Part shown: positions 45,050 to 54,093 of the stretch, in pieces
Layout of the letters: the number at the start of each line of letters is the position of its first letter
Numbering within the stretch: the first letter of the stretch is position 1
NCBI GenBank assembly: GCA_003156805.1
Contig: PMHV01000018.1
Location: 17,022 to 81,021, forward strand
Direction: 5' to 3'
DNA: 64,000 nt
Origin: Acidobacteriaceae bacterium
Lineage (GTDB): Bacteria; Acidobacteriota; Terriglobia; Terriglobales; Acidobacteriaceae
Program-made: the position numbers and the translations under genes
Notes under the pieces: model-generated
Told to the model about the DNA's origin: nothing
The model's input: the letters and a program-made list of their open reading frames with translations, nothing else
The model's database searches: none

Positions 45050-45760
45050 TCCCGGCGGCAGCAACATTCCTTTTTCCAGATGCCGCGTCACATGCGCGTA
45101 AGAAGCTGCGTGCGGATCGTGCGTCACCATCACGACGGTCTTGTGGAAGTCTTCATTCAACCGCTTCAGGATTTCCAGAACTTCCGTGGCCGAGTGGCTG
45201 TCCAGGTCTCCGGTAGGCTCGTCCGCAAGGAGCAGCGTAGGGTCGCTGACGATGGCGCGGGCGATGGCGACGCGCTGTTCCTGTCCGCCAGAAAGCTGCT
45301 TGGGCAGATGGTTGACGCGGTCTTCCAATCCCACCAGCCTGAGCGCGGTGATCACGTGATCCCGCCTTTGGTTGGGCTTGAGACGGGTGAGCAGCAGAGG
45401 CAGTTCCACGTTCTCAAACGCGGTGAGTACGGGGATCAGGTTGAAGGTTTGAAACACGTAGCCAATGTGCTCGTTGCGCCAGTGCGCGGCCTGTGCGTCA
45501 CTGAAGCCGAAAACGTTCTTGCCCTGCACCAGCAACTCGCCGGCGGTGGGCTTGTCGATGGCAGCGATCATGTTCAGCAGCGTGGTCTTGCCCGAGCCGG
45601 ACGGTCCCATGAGGGCGAGGAATTCGCCGGTGGCGATGTCAATGGAGACATCGTCGAGAGCTTTCACTTCAAAAGCATCGCGCTTGAAAATCTTGCTGAC
45701 ATTGCGAGCTTGCACCACCTTGGTGCCAGTGGCAACGTTGGTTTCAGCGACTGGACTCAT
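45047..45760 (-). CDS. ABC transporter ATP-binding protein (MacB/LolD-like)
   Basis: A 237-residue ATPase of the MacB/LolD family: Walker [10 protein letters not shown]-loop FQTFNL, signature [14 protein letters not shown], Walker [14 protein letters not shown]-loop VTHDP. The ATG overlaps the adaptor stop (ATGA). It is the sole ATPase for the adaptor and three FtsX-type permeases transcribed before it, so it probably powers a MacB-type export or lipoprotein-release machine at the inner membrane. Confidence 0.95.
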   Translation of the reverse strand: MSPVAETNVATGTKVVQARNVSKIFKRDAFEVKALDDVSIDIATGEFLALMGPSGSGKTTLLNMIAAIDKPTAGELLVQGKNVFGFSDAQAAHWRNEHIGYVFQTFNLIPVLTAFENVELPLLLTRLKPNQRRDHVITALRLVGLEDRVNHLPKQLSGGQEQRVAIARAIVSDPTLLLADEPTGDLDSHSATEVLEILKRLNEDFHKTVVMVTHDPHAASYAHVTRHLEKGMLLPPG

Positions 45761-47130
45761 GATTGCCCCTTAATCTTGATTTTGTCTCCATCTTTCAAAG
45801 TCTGTGGCCCGTTGGTGACCACATTTTCGCCTCCGACCAGACCGTCGACCAGAAACCCATCGCTGCGCTGGCTCACGACGTGAACCCCGCGCATGTGCGC
45901 TTTTCCGTCGAAGGCTACGAACACAACTTTCTTGCCCTCATAGTCGCGCACGGCACCGGTGGGAACCACCGCACCTGCAGGCTGCGTGGTCGTGGTCTTC
46001 TGTTCATTGGCCAGGAACTTGACGGTCGCGTTCATCTCCGGGCGAAGATACTCGTCCGGGTTCAGAACTTGCACCTTCACCTGCACCGTCGCCTTCTGCC
46101 GGTTTGCTTCCGGAGAAATCTGAGCGATTTCGCCGTTATATTTGCGGTCCGGGTAAGCGTCCACGGTGACGACGCCTTTCTGCTTTGGACCGAGACGGGC
46201 AAAATCGGCTTGCGCGATGTCGAGCTCGACCTGAAGATCGTTCAGGTCCGCCAGCGAAACAACCGATCCCTGCGGACCACCCGCGGCCGCGCTGGCGAAC
46301 TGGGCCGTGATCAGTTCGCCTTTTTCGGCCGTGCGATCGAGAATCGTTCCGGTCACAGGTGCGCGGATAACAGTGGCATCGAGCTGCGACTTGGCATAAT
46401 CCAGTTGCCCCTGGGCCTGGCTCAAGGCTCCGCGGGCGCGCGCAATCTCTTCCTGCCGCGGGCCAATCTTCATTAATTGAAATGCTTTGTCGAGAGAATT
46501 TACCCGTTGCTGGTCGGAATCGAACTTGGCCGTGGCATCGTCAAGAGCTTGCCGTGAAACTACTCCCGCGCCGGCCAGTTCTTTGGTGCGGTCGAGCGTG
46601 AGCTTGTCATTTACCAGCGTGGCGCGGGCCTCGTCCAGATTATGCTGCGCCTCCTGAATCTCTTCCGGGCGCGAGCCGTGCTCAAGTTCATCGAGATAAG
46701 CGCGAGCATTGTCCAGCGCCCCTTGTGCTTGCTCTTCGGAAGCGCGGAACTCCTGATCTTCCAAACGCACCAGCACCTGGCCTTCCTTGACCTTATCGCC
46801 TTTTTCCACGCCAATCCACGCCAGACGGCCGGTGACCTTGGAATTCACATTGATCGTGTGATGCGCAACGATGTAACCCGTGGCGGAGAGAACGATGTCA
46901 CCGGTGTCGCTGGCCTGAGCGGCGGCGCGCGCGACTTCTACTTCGGGCACATCGGCCGAGAGCAGGCGATACGCCAGCGCCGAAACGCTCAGCAGACAAA
47001 CCACGGCGATTCCAATGATGATATAGCGGCGCGCCCAAGCGGGGGTTTCTCCTGTCCCGCCGCTATCCCCCCGCGGCGCGCGGTCGATGCGCAAGCTCTG
47101 CAAGTCGTCGTGTTTGGCATCAATCGGCAT
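45757..47130 (-). CDS. HlyD-family periplasmic adaptor protein
   Basis: A 457-residue membrane-fusion protein. After ATG 47130 a TM anchor (about 31-52: [18 protein letters not shown]) precedes the barrel-sandwich half-motif [19 protein letters not shown], a long coiled-coil hairpin (about 115-235) and the barrel and membrane-proximal domains, typical of MacA-like adaptors. It overlaps the downstream ATPase by 4 bases. An upstream in-frame start at 47190 is possible but adds non-family residues. Confidence 0.92.
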   Translation of the reverse strand: MPIDAKHDDLQSLRIDRAPRGDSGGTGETPAWARRYIIIGIAVVCLLSVSALAYRLLSADVPEVEVARAAAQASDTGDIVLSATGYIVAHHTINVNSKVTGRLAWIGVEKGDKVKEGQVLVRLEDQEFRASEEQAQGALDNARAYLDELEHGSRPEEIQEAQHNLDEARATLVNDKLTLDRTKELAGAGVVSRQALDDATAKFDSDQQRVNSLDKAFQLMKIGPRQEEIARARGALSQAQGQLDYAKSQLDATVIRAPVTGTILDRTAEKGELITAQFASAAAGGPQGSVVSLADLNDLQVELDIAQADFARLGPKQKGVVTVDAYPDRKYNGEIAQISPEANRQKATVQVKVQVLNPDEYLRPEMNATVKFLANEQKTTTTQPAGAVVPTGAVRDYEGKKVVFVAFDGKAHMRGVHVVSQRSDGFLVDGLVGGENVVTNGPQTLKDGDKIKIKGQS

Positions 47131-47214
47131 AATGATTACTGTCTGTACGTGTAACTCTTCATCCCGGTTCCTTCGTTCCGGCCCCAGCATCCGTTTGCAC
47201 CGCGTTGCGGCCGA

Positions 47215-48378
47215 TCAGCCGCGCAGGGCGTTTAGAATGTTCTGCCGCGCCGCATGCCAGGCCGGGGCAAAACCGCCTACCAAGCCCATGATCAGAGCGA
47301 ACGCAATGGCAGCACCAGCCACTTCCCAAGTGATGCGCAAGCTGAAGACGACTTCACTAAATGTGACTGCATTCGAGGTCCCGGTCTGCATTCCGTTGAA
47401 GGGCAGCATCAGAAGAATTCCCGCCAACGCGCCCAGCAGGGCCAGCATAAGCGATTCGAGCACAAAGCAAGTCAAGATCGCCGGCCGCGAAAAGCCGATG
47501 ACGCGCAACGTCGCTATTTCCCGCCCGCGATATGCCACTGCGGCGTACATCGTATTCATCGCCGCGAAACTCGATCCAATCGCCATAATCACCGCGACTA
47601 CAATTCCGATGTACTCGATGGGCGCTCCCGAACTGGTTTGCTTGGCGTAGTAATCGGTTTCCAGCATGCCTTCGAGCTTCAGCCGTTGATCGTCGCTAAC
47701 GCGATTCTTCAGCGCGTCGGCCGCGATGGGATCGGTTGCGCGCAAATAGGCCGAAGCATAACCTCCCTGGCGGTCGAAATCCGCCGCCATTTGATTCACG
47801 TCGGACCAGATTTCGGATTCGTAGGCCGAACCTCCGGCGTCGAAGACTCCAACCACTTTCCACTGGCCTTTGCCGAAGTCCATGCTGTCGCCGATGTTGG
47901 CGTGAGAAAAGCGGTCGCGAATGGATTTGCTGACCACCACCTCACGCTGGCCGGTTTGGAACCATCGTCCTTCAATCAGCTTCGCGCTGGGGCGAAGTTC
48001 CAGGCCGTCGGGCATCATGCCGCGGACGGTAACGTTCACTTCGCCGGTGCCGTCTTTGCGCGGCAGCACCACCACCACCACCCACTCGCCCGAAGTCAGG
48101 GGTTGCCCCCGGCTATCTTTCGCGATGCCGGGCAGAGTCGTAAGAGTGGGGTAGAGCGCCGCATCGAAACCGCCGGAAAGCTCGGCTTCCGATCCCTTGC
48201 GCAGCACCAACACGTTCAGCGAATTGCCACTCGAAACGAAAGCGCGACGCAGGCCCGCCAGCAGCGCCATCAGGAAAATAGCGGTGGTAACCGTGAGCGC
48301 AATGCCCAGCGCGGTCATGATGGTAAGGCCTTTTCGCAGCCTGAGATTGCGAATGTTGTAGCTGATCGGTATCGCCAT
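47215..48378 (-). CDS. FtsX-like ABC permease (third in operon)
   Basis: 387 residues with MacB topology: N-terminal TM in RKGLTIMTALGIALTVTTAI, a periplasmic domain and three C-terminal TM segments with REIATLRVIGFSRPAI. It differs from the two preceding permeases, which are near-copies of each other, and so may be the partner half of a heterodimer. It lies 41 bases after the second permease; the adaptor starts 84 bases on. Confidence 0.92.
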   Translation of the reverse strand: MAIPISYNIRNLRLRKGLTIMTALGIALTVTTAIFLMALLAGLRRAFVSSGNSLNVLVLRKGSEAELSGGFDAALYPTLTTLPGIAKDSRGQPLTSGEWVVVVVLPRKDGTGEVNVTVRGMMPDGLELRPSAKLIEGRWFQTGQREVVVSKSIRDRFSHANIGDSMDFGKGQWKVVGVFDAGGSAYESEIWSDVNQMAADFDRQGGYASAYLRATDPIAADALKNRVSDDQRLKLEGMLETDYYAKQTSSGAPIEYIGIVVAVIMAIGSSFAAMNTMYAAVAYRGREIATLRVIGFSRPAILTCFVLESLMLALLGALAGILLMLPFNGMQTGTSNAVTFSEVVFSLRITWEVAGAAIAFALIMGLVGGFAPAWHAARQNILNALRG

Positions 48379-48419
48379 AGAATTTACTCGTTATGCCTTG
48401 CTCTTTAGCTCTTCATAAC

Positions 48420-49571
48420 TCAGCCGATGTGGCGCAGTCCTTCCACAATATTCATACGCGACGCGTTGTGGGCGGGTAAATAGCCGCTCAAAAAGCCCAC
48501 CGTTGCGGCCACCAGCAATGACAGCGCCATGGTGGGCGCGGTGACCTTCATGTCGAGGGGAATGCCAATGGCGATCGGAGAATGGGTCAAGAATTCGATC
48601 AATACGGCCGCCCCCAGGATACCGAACAATCCACCAACGGCCGCCAGCGCGACCGCCTCCCCAACAAACAGCGAAAGCACGCGCTGCCTGGTAAACCCCA
48701 ACGTCTTTAGAACTGCCACCTCCCGCGTCCGGCTGCGAACTGACATTGCCATCGTGTTCGCCGAAACCAGCAGCGTAGTAAACACAACCGCGCCGCAAAT
48801 CCCGAGGATAAAGGCCTTCACGTTGCCCAACGTCGCGACAAAAGAGAGCTGAAAGGCTTTTTCGCTCTCGGTTTTCGTTTGCAGCGGCGCATTGCGGAAC
48901 ATGTCGTCGATTTCTTTTGAAACTCTCGCCACGTCGTCCGCTGACGCCACTTGCGTGGAGTACCATCCCGCCTGTCCCTTGAACCAGTTCACGGATTCTT
49001 CGACATACTTGGTGTTGAAGTACAGCGAGTTCTGCGGCGGATCGCGATGGTAGATGGCGCGGATCGTCAACTCGGGGTTCACGGGAAAAATCGTGCCCAG
49101 CAGAGTGATGCGATCGCCAATCTTCCAGCCGTATTTTTTCGCCAGCGTGATATCGACCAGCGCGCCGGCGCGGTCGCGCTGCCAGGCCGCCACTTGATCG
49201 GCCGGCACAATCTTGTCAGACGCAACCTTCAGGTACTCATCGGGGTCGGTCGCTATCTGCGCAAAGAAGTTCTCAGGACGGTCATCCTTGTAGCGGCCGC
49301 CAAACCAGGTCATGGGCGCAACCGCGGTTACTCCAGGAACGGCGCGAATCTTGTCCCGGTAATACCCGGGAAGAAGAAAAGACAGAGAAACACGATCGCG
49401 AGTAATCACGCGCCTTGCCGCTTCGGGAGCCGCTTGATCGATGTAAAACGTCCGCCAGATCGACATCATCAGCGTAAGCAGAAGCAGCGAGAAGCTGATG
49501 CTCAGCAATGTCAGCAGGCTGCGCCGCTTATTGCGGAACGTGTTGCGCAAAATGAAACTGCTCAGCGTCAT
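48420..49571 (-). CDS. FtsX-like ABC permease (second copy of a tandem pair)
   Basis: 383 residues: N-terminal TM after RNTFRNKRRSLLTLLSIS, a periplasmic MacB-like domain and three C-terminal TM helices with VRSRTREVAVLKTLGFTRQ. It shares long stretches of near-identity with the permease just upstream, for example AFQLSFVA...LGNVKAFIL and VVFTTLLVSANTMAMS. ATG 49571 was chosen because family sequence starts there; an earlier frame start at 49619 would overlap the preceding gene's end. Confidence 0.9.
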   Translation of the reverse strand: MTLSSFILRNTFRNKRRSLLTLLSISFSLLLLTLMMSIWRTFYIDQAAPEAARRVITRDRVSLSFLLPGYYRDKIRAVPGVTAVAPMTWFGGRYKDDRPENFFAQIATDPDEYLKVASDKIVPADQVAAWQRDRAGALVDITLAKKYGWKIGDRITLLGTIFPVNPELTIRAIYHRDPPQNSLYFNTKYVEESVNWFKGQAGWYSTQVASADDVARVSKEIDDMFRNAPLQTKTESEKAFQLSFVATLGNVKAFILGICGAVVFTTLLVSANTMAMSVRSRTREVAVLKTLGFTRQRVLSLFVGEAVALAAVGGLFGILGAAVLIEFLTHSPIAIGIPLDMKVTAPTMALSLLVAATVGFLSGYLPAHNASRMNIVEGLRHIG

Positions 49572-49590
49572 AATCTCAACCAGGTTTGTC

Positions 49591-50739
49591 TCAACCAATG
49601 TGCCGCAGACCCTCGACAATCCCTATCCGCGATGCGTTATAAGAGGGGATTAACGAACTCAGAAATCCAACGACCGCCGCTACCAATAAGGCCACGACCA
49701 TGGTCTGCCAGGTAATCGCCATGCTGCCCAGGAAAAAGCCCACGGGCGATTGCTTGGCCATGAACAGCAGGAGCCACGCAAAGGCCGCTCCGAATAATCC
49801 GCCAGCCAGCGACAGCGAAACAGCTTCGCCGACGAACAGGCCCAGGATGGTTTGCCGCCCAAAGCCCAGAGTTTTCAGCACCGCGACTTCACGCGTGCGC
49901 TCGCGAATGGACATCGCCATGGTGTTCGCCGAAACCAGCAAGGTGGTAAACACAACCGCACCGCAAATGACGAGAATGAACGCCTTAACATTGCCCAGCA
50001 TGGCCACAAAGCTCAACTGAAACGCTTTTTCGCTCTCGGTTTTGGTGGGCTGCGGCGAGTTGCGAAACGTATCATCCACGGCGCTCGCCACTTTGCTTAC
50101 ATCTTCGGCCGTGTCGGCCATAATGCTGAAAGTACCAGCCTGGCCTTTGAAAAAAGCCACCGCTTCCTCGACATACTTCGTGTTGAAATAAACAGTTTGG
50201 TTTTGCGTGGGAAACGAATAGATCCCGCGGATGGTAAGTTCCAGGTTGACGGGATAGATCGTTCCCAGAAGAACAATGCGATCGCCCAGCTTCCAGCCGT
50301 GCTTTTTGGCCAGCTCGTCATTCACGATGGCGCCGGCGCGGTCGCGCTGCCACGCCGCAGCCTGATCGGGTGGAAGGCTCACATCCGGAAACACTTTGAA
50401 AAATTCGTCGGGATCCACTCCGAATTGCGCGAAGAAATTTTCCGGCTTGTCATCTTTGTAGAGACCGCCGAACCAACTCACAGGGACAACCGCAACCACC
50501 CCGGGAATGGCTCGAATTTTCTCCCGATAAAAGCTGGGGAGCGAGTTTGTCAGAGAAACCCGGTGCCGGGTTACCAGCCGGCGCGCCGAGTCCGGGCTTC
50601 CTTTGTCCATGTAGAAGCCGCGCCACAGAGTCATCATGAACGTCAGCAGGAGCAGCGAAACGCCGATGCTGGCGACGGTCAGGATGCTGCGCCGCTTGTT
50701 GCGGAAGGCGTTCTTGGTGACAAACCGGGTCAGAGTCAT
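49591..50739 (-). CDS. FtsX-like ABC permease (first copy of a tandem pair)
   Basis: 382 residues from ATG 50739 (GGGA about 7 bases upstream). Topology as in MacB permeases: a TM after KNAFRNKRRSILTVASIG, a periplasmic domain with VPVSWFGGLYKDDKPENFFA, and three C-terminal TM helices. It is the first gene of the operon: three permeases, adaptor, ATPase. The frame stays open to 50949, but that extension is not family-like. It appears to be a paralogue by tandem duplication of its downstream neighbour. Confidence 0.9.
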   Translation of the reverse strand: MTLTRFVTKNAFRNKRRSILTVASIGVSLLLLTFMMTLWRGFYMDKGSPDSARRLVTRHRVSLTNSLPSFYREKIRAIPGVVAVVPVSWFGGLYKDDKPENFFAQFGVDPDEFFKVFPDVSLPPDQAAAWQRDRAGAIVNDELAKKHGWKLGDRIVLLGTIYPVNLELTIRGIYSFPTQNQTVYFNTKYVEEAVAFFKGQAGTFSIMADTAEDVSKVASAVDDTFRNSPQPTKTESEKAFQLSFVAMLGNVKAFILVICGAVVFTTLLVSANTMAMSIRERTREVAVLKTLGFGRQTILGLFVGEAVSLSLAGGLFGAAFAWLLLFMAKQSPVGFFLGSMAITWQTMVVALLVAAVVGFLSSLIPSYNASRIGIVEGLRHIG

Positions 50740-51334
50740 TGGTGAATCCCTGGGAAGCCGGAGTGGGTGGAACGAGGGCGCGCGCCCCACGCGACGCTCA
50801 AGAATAAATGAATTCGCGTCCCACCGACAACCCACCGCCACGCCGAGATGTGAAAACAGTCCCTCAGCACGCCGGAAGAACCTCTTCTGAATCATCCGTC
50901 TGCGAGATTCGGCTCGCCAGTGGAGATCGTCATCCGGGCTGCATGACAAATGTCACAATGCTGAGTTCTAACCCAGTACAACTCTCCGCAGCCTGGAAAA
51001 GTTACGGCGCTCTCGCGATGACGCTTTTGGGTTGGGTCAGGCTGAACCTTGCCCGAATCTATCCCGTCCCTCAGCGTGGAGAAAAACGCCGGAAGAGAAA
51101 CATCAAGCCCGGCGGCCCGGGCGTTACTGGGCCCGCGCGATGCCCTCTGTCTGCGGCTTCAGTGGTTCTCTGATACCCAGAAATCGACGATTCCCGCGAG
51201 TACCTTGGTAACTCGAAGCTCTGTCCTGTGGGAGATATCCTAGCCTTACTCTGCCCCGGAATTCGACCCGAGCGGCATTGCTTGAGGAAGCACGTCACGG
51301 GTCTTTCCAATGACGAGGCTAGGTAGCAACGTCC
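50740..51334. other. Gene-free divergent region (595 bp) with an inverted repeat
   Basis: Upstream of both the ABC operon (minus) and the kinase-like gene (plus). TGACA-aa-TGTCA at 50944-50955 is a compact inverted repeat about 205 bases upstream of the first permease and could be an operator. AT-rich patches are small. The open frame at 50808-51173 lacks protein-like features and is not called. Confidence 0.45.
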
Positions 51335-53884
51335 ATGAAAATCGGCCACTTCGAAATACTGAGTGAACTGGCGAAGTCTGCCACCGGCGCGGTCTATAAG
51401 GTCAGCGATCCGCAGAACGGCCAAACGGTCGCGCTGAAGGCGATTCAATTGTCTGCCTTTGGCGAATATTCTGCGGAATTGGAAAAGTGTCTTCTGGAAG
51501 AGGCCGAGAACACCAAACAGCTGAATCAGCCCAACATCACCACCGTTTACGGCGCCAGTGCGATCGAAGGACAACTCTGCGCCGCCATGGAATACATCCA
51601 GGGCAACAGCATCGCCACGATGCTGGCGCGCAAGGAAGGATTCTCCATCTGGGACTTGCTCGATATCGGCAGGCAAGTGTGCAGCGGACTGGACCACGCA
51701 CATAACCACAAAGTTTTCCACTATGGTCTGGAACCGGCCAAAATTATGTGCGGGTGGGATGGAACGGTCAGAATTCTTGGATTCGGCATGTCTAGCGTGG
51801 GACGGTTCACGAGGCACATGCCGAGCGGCGTTCCCGCGCTTCTGCACTATATGTCTCCGGAGCAGGTTCATGGTGAAGCGATCGATGCGCGGTCGAACCT
51901 GTTCAGTCTGGGCGCCATTTTCTATGAGATGGTGACCGATCAAAAAGCATTCGATGGCGAGGATTCCGACTCCTTGCGTCAAAGCATCACGGAGAGCGAG
52001 CCTCCGCCGCCGCTGTCGCTGAATCCTAAGCTGCATCCTTTGCTGAGCGATCTGGTCATGAAGGCTCTGGCCAAGGATCCAGAGCAGCGCTACCAAAGCG
52101 GAAGAGAACTGCTGGACGATCTGGAGAGCTGCAAGGAATCGAAGGCGCAAGCGGCGAAAAAAGCAGTAGAGGCGCCGAAGGCCTCCGCCGTTCCAGACCA
52201 GGTCAAAGCCGCGGCCCAGGCAAAGTTCATTGCTTCCGCTGCTCCGCAGCCGAGTCCGGCGAAACCCGCAAGCGCGGTCGCCGCTCAGGTCCGTCCCGCA
52301 GCAGCACGGGCCTCATCAGCCCCGCCGCCCGAAAAACGGTTTGTCTCTCCTGCCTCAAGCAAAGCGCCTGCACAAGCGGCGACACCGGAGCCCACTCGCG
52401 TGCCGAAGGCGGCTGCAGCGGCCGCTGCGCGAGTCGCTGGCGCAGCGCCAGCGTCTGCTACCGATACTCCGGAACTCGACATATCAAACCAGTTCGTTTC
52501 CTCTTGCGTCAAAGCCACAATTGGCGCCGCGGGCTTGCCTGTATCTTCCATGTCGGCCGCAACTCTCGAGCCGGCGGTGGAAGCTCCGGAGGCCGAGAAA
52601 CAAGGACCAACCATCGCATTCGATCCCATGATGGCTGCAGGCGGTCCGACCCGCGGCAGCAGCGTGAGCTTTTCTGAGATCAGCGAACTGCCCCCGCTCA
52701 AGAAAGAAGTCTTCGTCGCGCCGCCTCCACCGCCTCCGCCACCCTTCGAGCCGGAAGTTCCCTTAATGGCCGCGCTCAAGTCTGGCCGCGAGCCGGAAAA
52801 GCCAAAGATCCAGCCGCGCGAAGTCGCCGGCAAAGCGATTAAAGAAATAAAGAACGTACCGCCGCGCCTGATGATGTACTCAATTGCGGGCGCGGCTGTC
52901 TTGATTCTCATTATTGCCGTTGGACTGTTCGTTCACATTCACGATTTGAACAGCGATGACGATTCGGCGCGCTCCTCGGTCGTGGCGGCGCCACAGGCTG
53001 CCACTCAAACGGCTGCGCAGCTGGCGCCCGTGCATTCCCAACCTCAGTCCGCAGCCACAACTGAAACTCAGCCTCCTGCTGCGCCTGACGTAGCTGAACC
53101 AGTGCCAACCCGGGCAGCATCGGGAGCCAGAAACTCCCGCAAGAAGCCGGTGGTGCCGGTGGCGCCCGTAATCGTGCCGGGGCAGATGGCGATCGATTCG
53201 ACCCCGCAAGGCGCACAAGTACAGGTCGATGGAAAGACCGACCCCACCTGGATTACACCTTTCACTCTATCGGGTGTAAATCCTGGACAGCATGCGGTCG
53301 CAGTCAGCAAGGCCGGTTATTCTACCGACACACGCACCATCGAAGTGGCCTCGGGAACCAAGCTGTTTGTTGTGACCCATCTGGCCCAGTTGCTGGCGAC
53401 GCTCGCCGTTTCCAGCAACCCGGCAGGTGCGAACGTCTATGTGGATGGCAAAGACACGGGCAAGACGACGCCCGCGCAAGTCAGCGTGGACAAAGGCCAA
53501 CACGTCGTCGTCGTGCGTAAGTCCGGTTACATCGACGAGACTACCAGCGCACCGTTTGTCCTGGGACAAACCGTCAGCTTCTCGCCGAGTTTGCGGCAGT
53601 TGGGCAACGTCGACGACATCAAGACGGTCGGGAAGATGAAGAAGCTCTTTGGCGGCGGCGCGGCCCAGGGGATGGGACAGGTCAGCGTTAAGACTGAGCC
53701 CAAAGGCGCACAAATCGCGGTCAACCAACATATGCTGGAGAAGAACTCGCCGGTCGAGTTCATGCTCGATCCCGGCAATTACGTCGTCGACATTACCCTC
53801 AGCGGCTACGCGCCGGTTCACAAAATCATCACGGTGGACAAGGGCGGCAAGGTTGTTGTCGACGAAAGCCTGCAAAGGCAGTAG
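51335..53884 (+). CDS. Pseudokinase-like membrane protein with three PEGA repeats
   Basis: 849 residues. Residues about 5-265 have the bacterial Ser/Thr kinase fold, with Lys35 in VALKAI and a YMSPEQ (172-177) activation-loop end. The catalytic HRD loop reads HYGLEP (129-134), so the base Asp is missing. The DFG motif reads GFG (149-151), so the Mg-binding Asp is missing too. The glycine-rich loop (LAKSATGAVY) is also weak. A long Ala/Pro-rich linker (about 270-500) leads to a TM helix (about 512-534) and three PEGA domains (about 616-685, 688-750 and 781-847) that would lie outside the membrane. Phosphotransfer therefore looks lost; the fold may act as a binding scaffold. Convergent with the receiver-TonB gene. 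Confidence 0.88.
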   Translation: MKIGHFEILSELAKSATGAVYKVSDPQNGQTVALKAIQLSAFGEYSAELEKCLLEEAENTKQLNQPNITTVYGASAIEGQLCAAMEYIQGNSIATMLARKEGFSIWDLLDIGRQVCSGLDHAHNHKVFHYGLEPAKIMCGWDGTVRILGFGMSSVGRFTRHMPSGVPALLHYMSPEQVHGEAIDARSNLFSLGAIFYEMVTDQKAFDGEDSDSLRQSITESEPPPPLSLNPKLHPLLSDLVMKALAKDPEQRYQSGRELLDDLESCKESKAQAAKKAVEAPKASAVPDQVKAAAQAKFIASAAPQPSPAKPASAVAAQVRPAAARASSAPPPEKRFVSPASSKAPAQAATPEPTRVPKAAAAAAARVAGAAPASATDTPELDISNQFVSSCVKATIGAAGLPVSSMSAATLEPAVEAPEAEKQGPTIAFDPMMAAGGPTRGSSVSFSEISELPPLKKEVFVAPPPPPPPPFEPEVPLMAALKSGREPEKPKIQPREVAGKAIKEIKNVPPRLMMYSIAGAAVLILIIAVGLFVHIHDLNSDDDSARSSVVAAPQAATQTAAQLAPVHSQPQSAATTETQPPAAPDVAEPVPTRAASGARNSRKKPVVPVAPVIVPGQMAIDSTPQGAQVQVDGKTDPTWITPFTLSGVNPGQHAVAVSKAGYSTDTRTIEVASGTKLFVVTHLAQLLATLAVSSNPAGANVYVDGKDTGKTTPAQVSVDKGQHVVVVRKSGYIDETTSAPFVLGQTVSFSPSLRQLGNVDDIKTVGKMKKLFGGGAAQGMGQVSVKTEPKGAQIAVNQHMLEKNSPVEFMLDPGNYVVDITLSGYAPVHKIITVDKGGKVVVDESLQRQ

Positions 53885-54093
53885 CTCAGGGTGTACCGTG
53901 CTGCCGCGCTTCCACCTTCGAGTCGTCCGATCCACGTCCGTTTCGCGTTCGTGCAGTCTTCGCGAAATAAAATGCTCTTCATGGGTAGAGCGCTGCAGGA
54001 AGCTGAGGATTGCGAAGCAAAGATGGAGCGCCAAGATCGCTTCCGGGTTCAGCGTGGCCCTTCTATTTAGCCGAACGCAGAACTGTCGCAGGT

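Noticed and set aside
47254-48408. Plus-strand open frame of 384 codons opposite the third permease
   Set aside because: Rich in His, Arg and Gln, as expected when reading antisense to a membrane protein; no ribosome-binding site.
50944-50955. BlaI/MecI-type operator reading of TGACAAATGTCA
   Set aside because: The inverted repeat is real, but it departs from the TACA-N2-TGTA core and no BlaI gene is in the window, so no regulator is named.
50808-51173. Possible plus-strand gene of 121 codons
   Set aside because: No homology pattern, weak start context and low-complexity tail; treated as intergenic.
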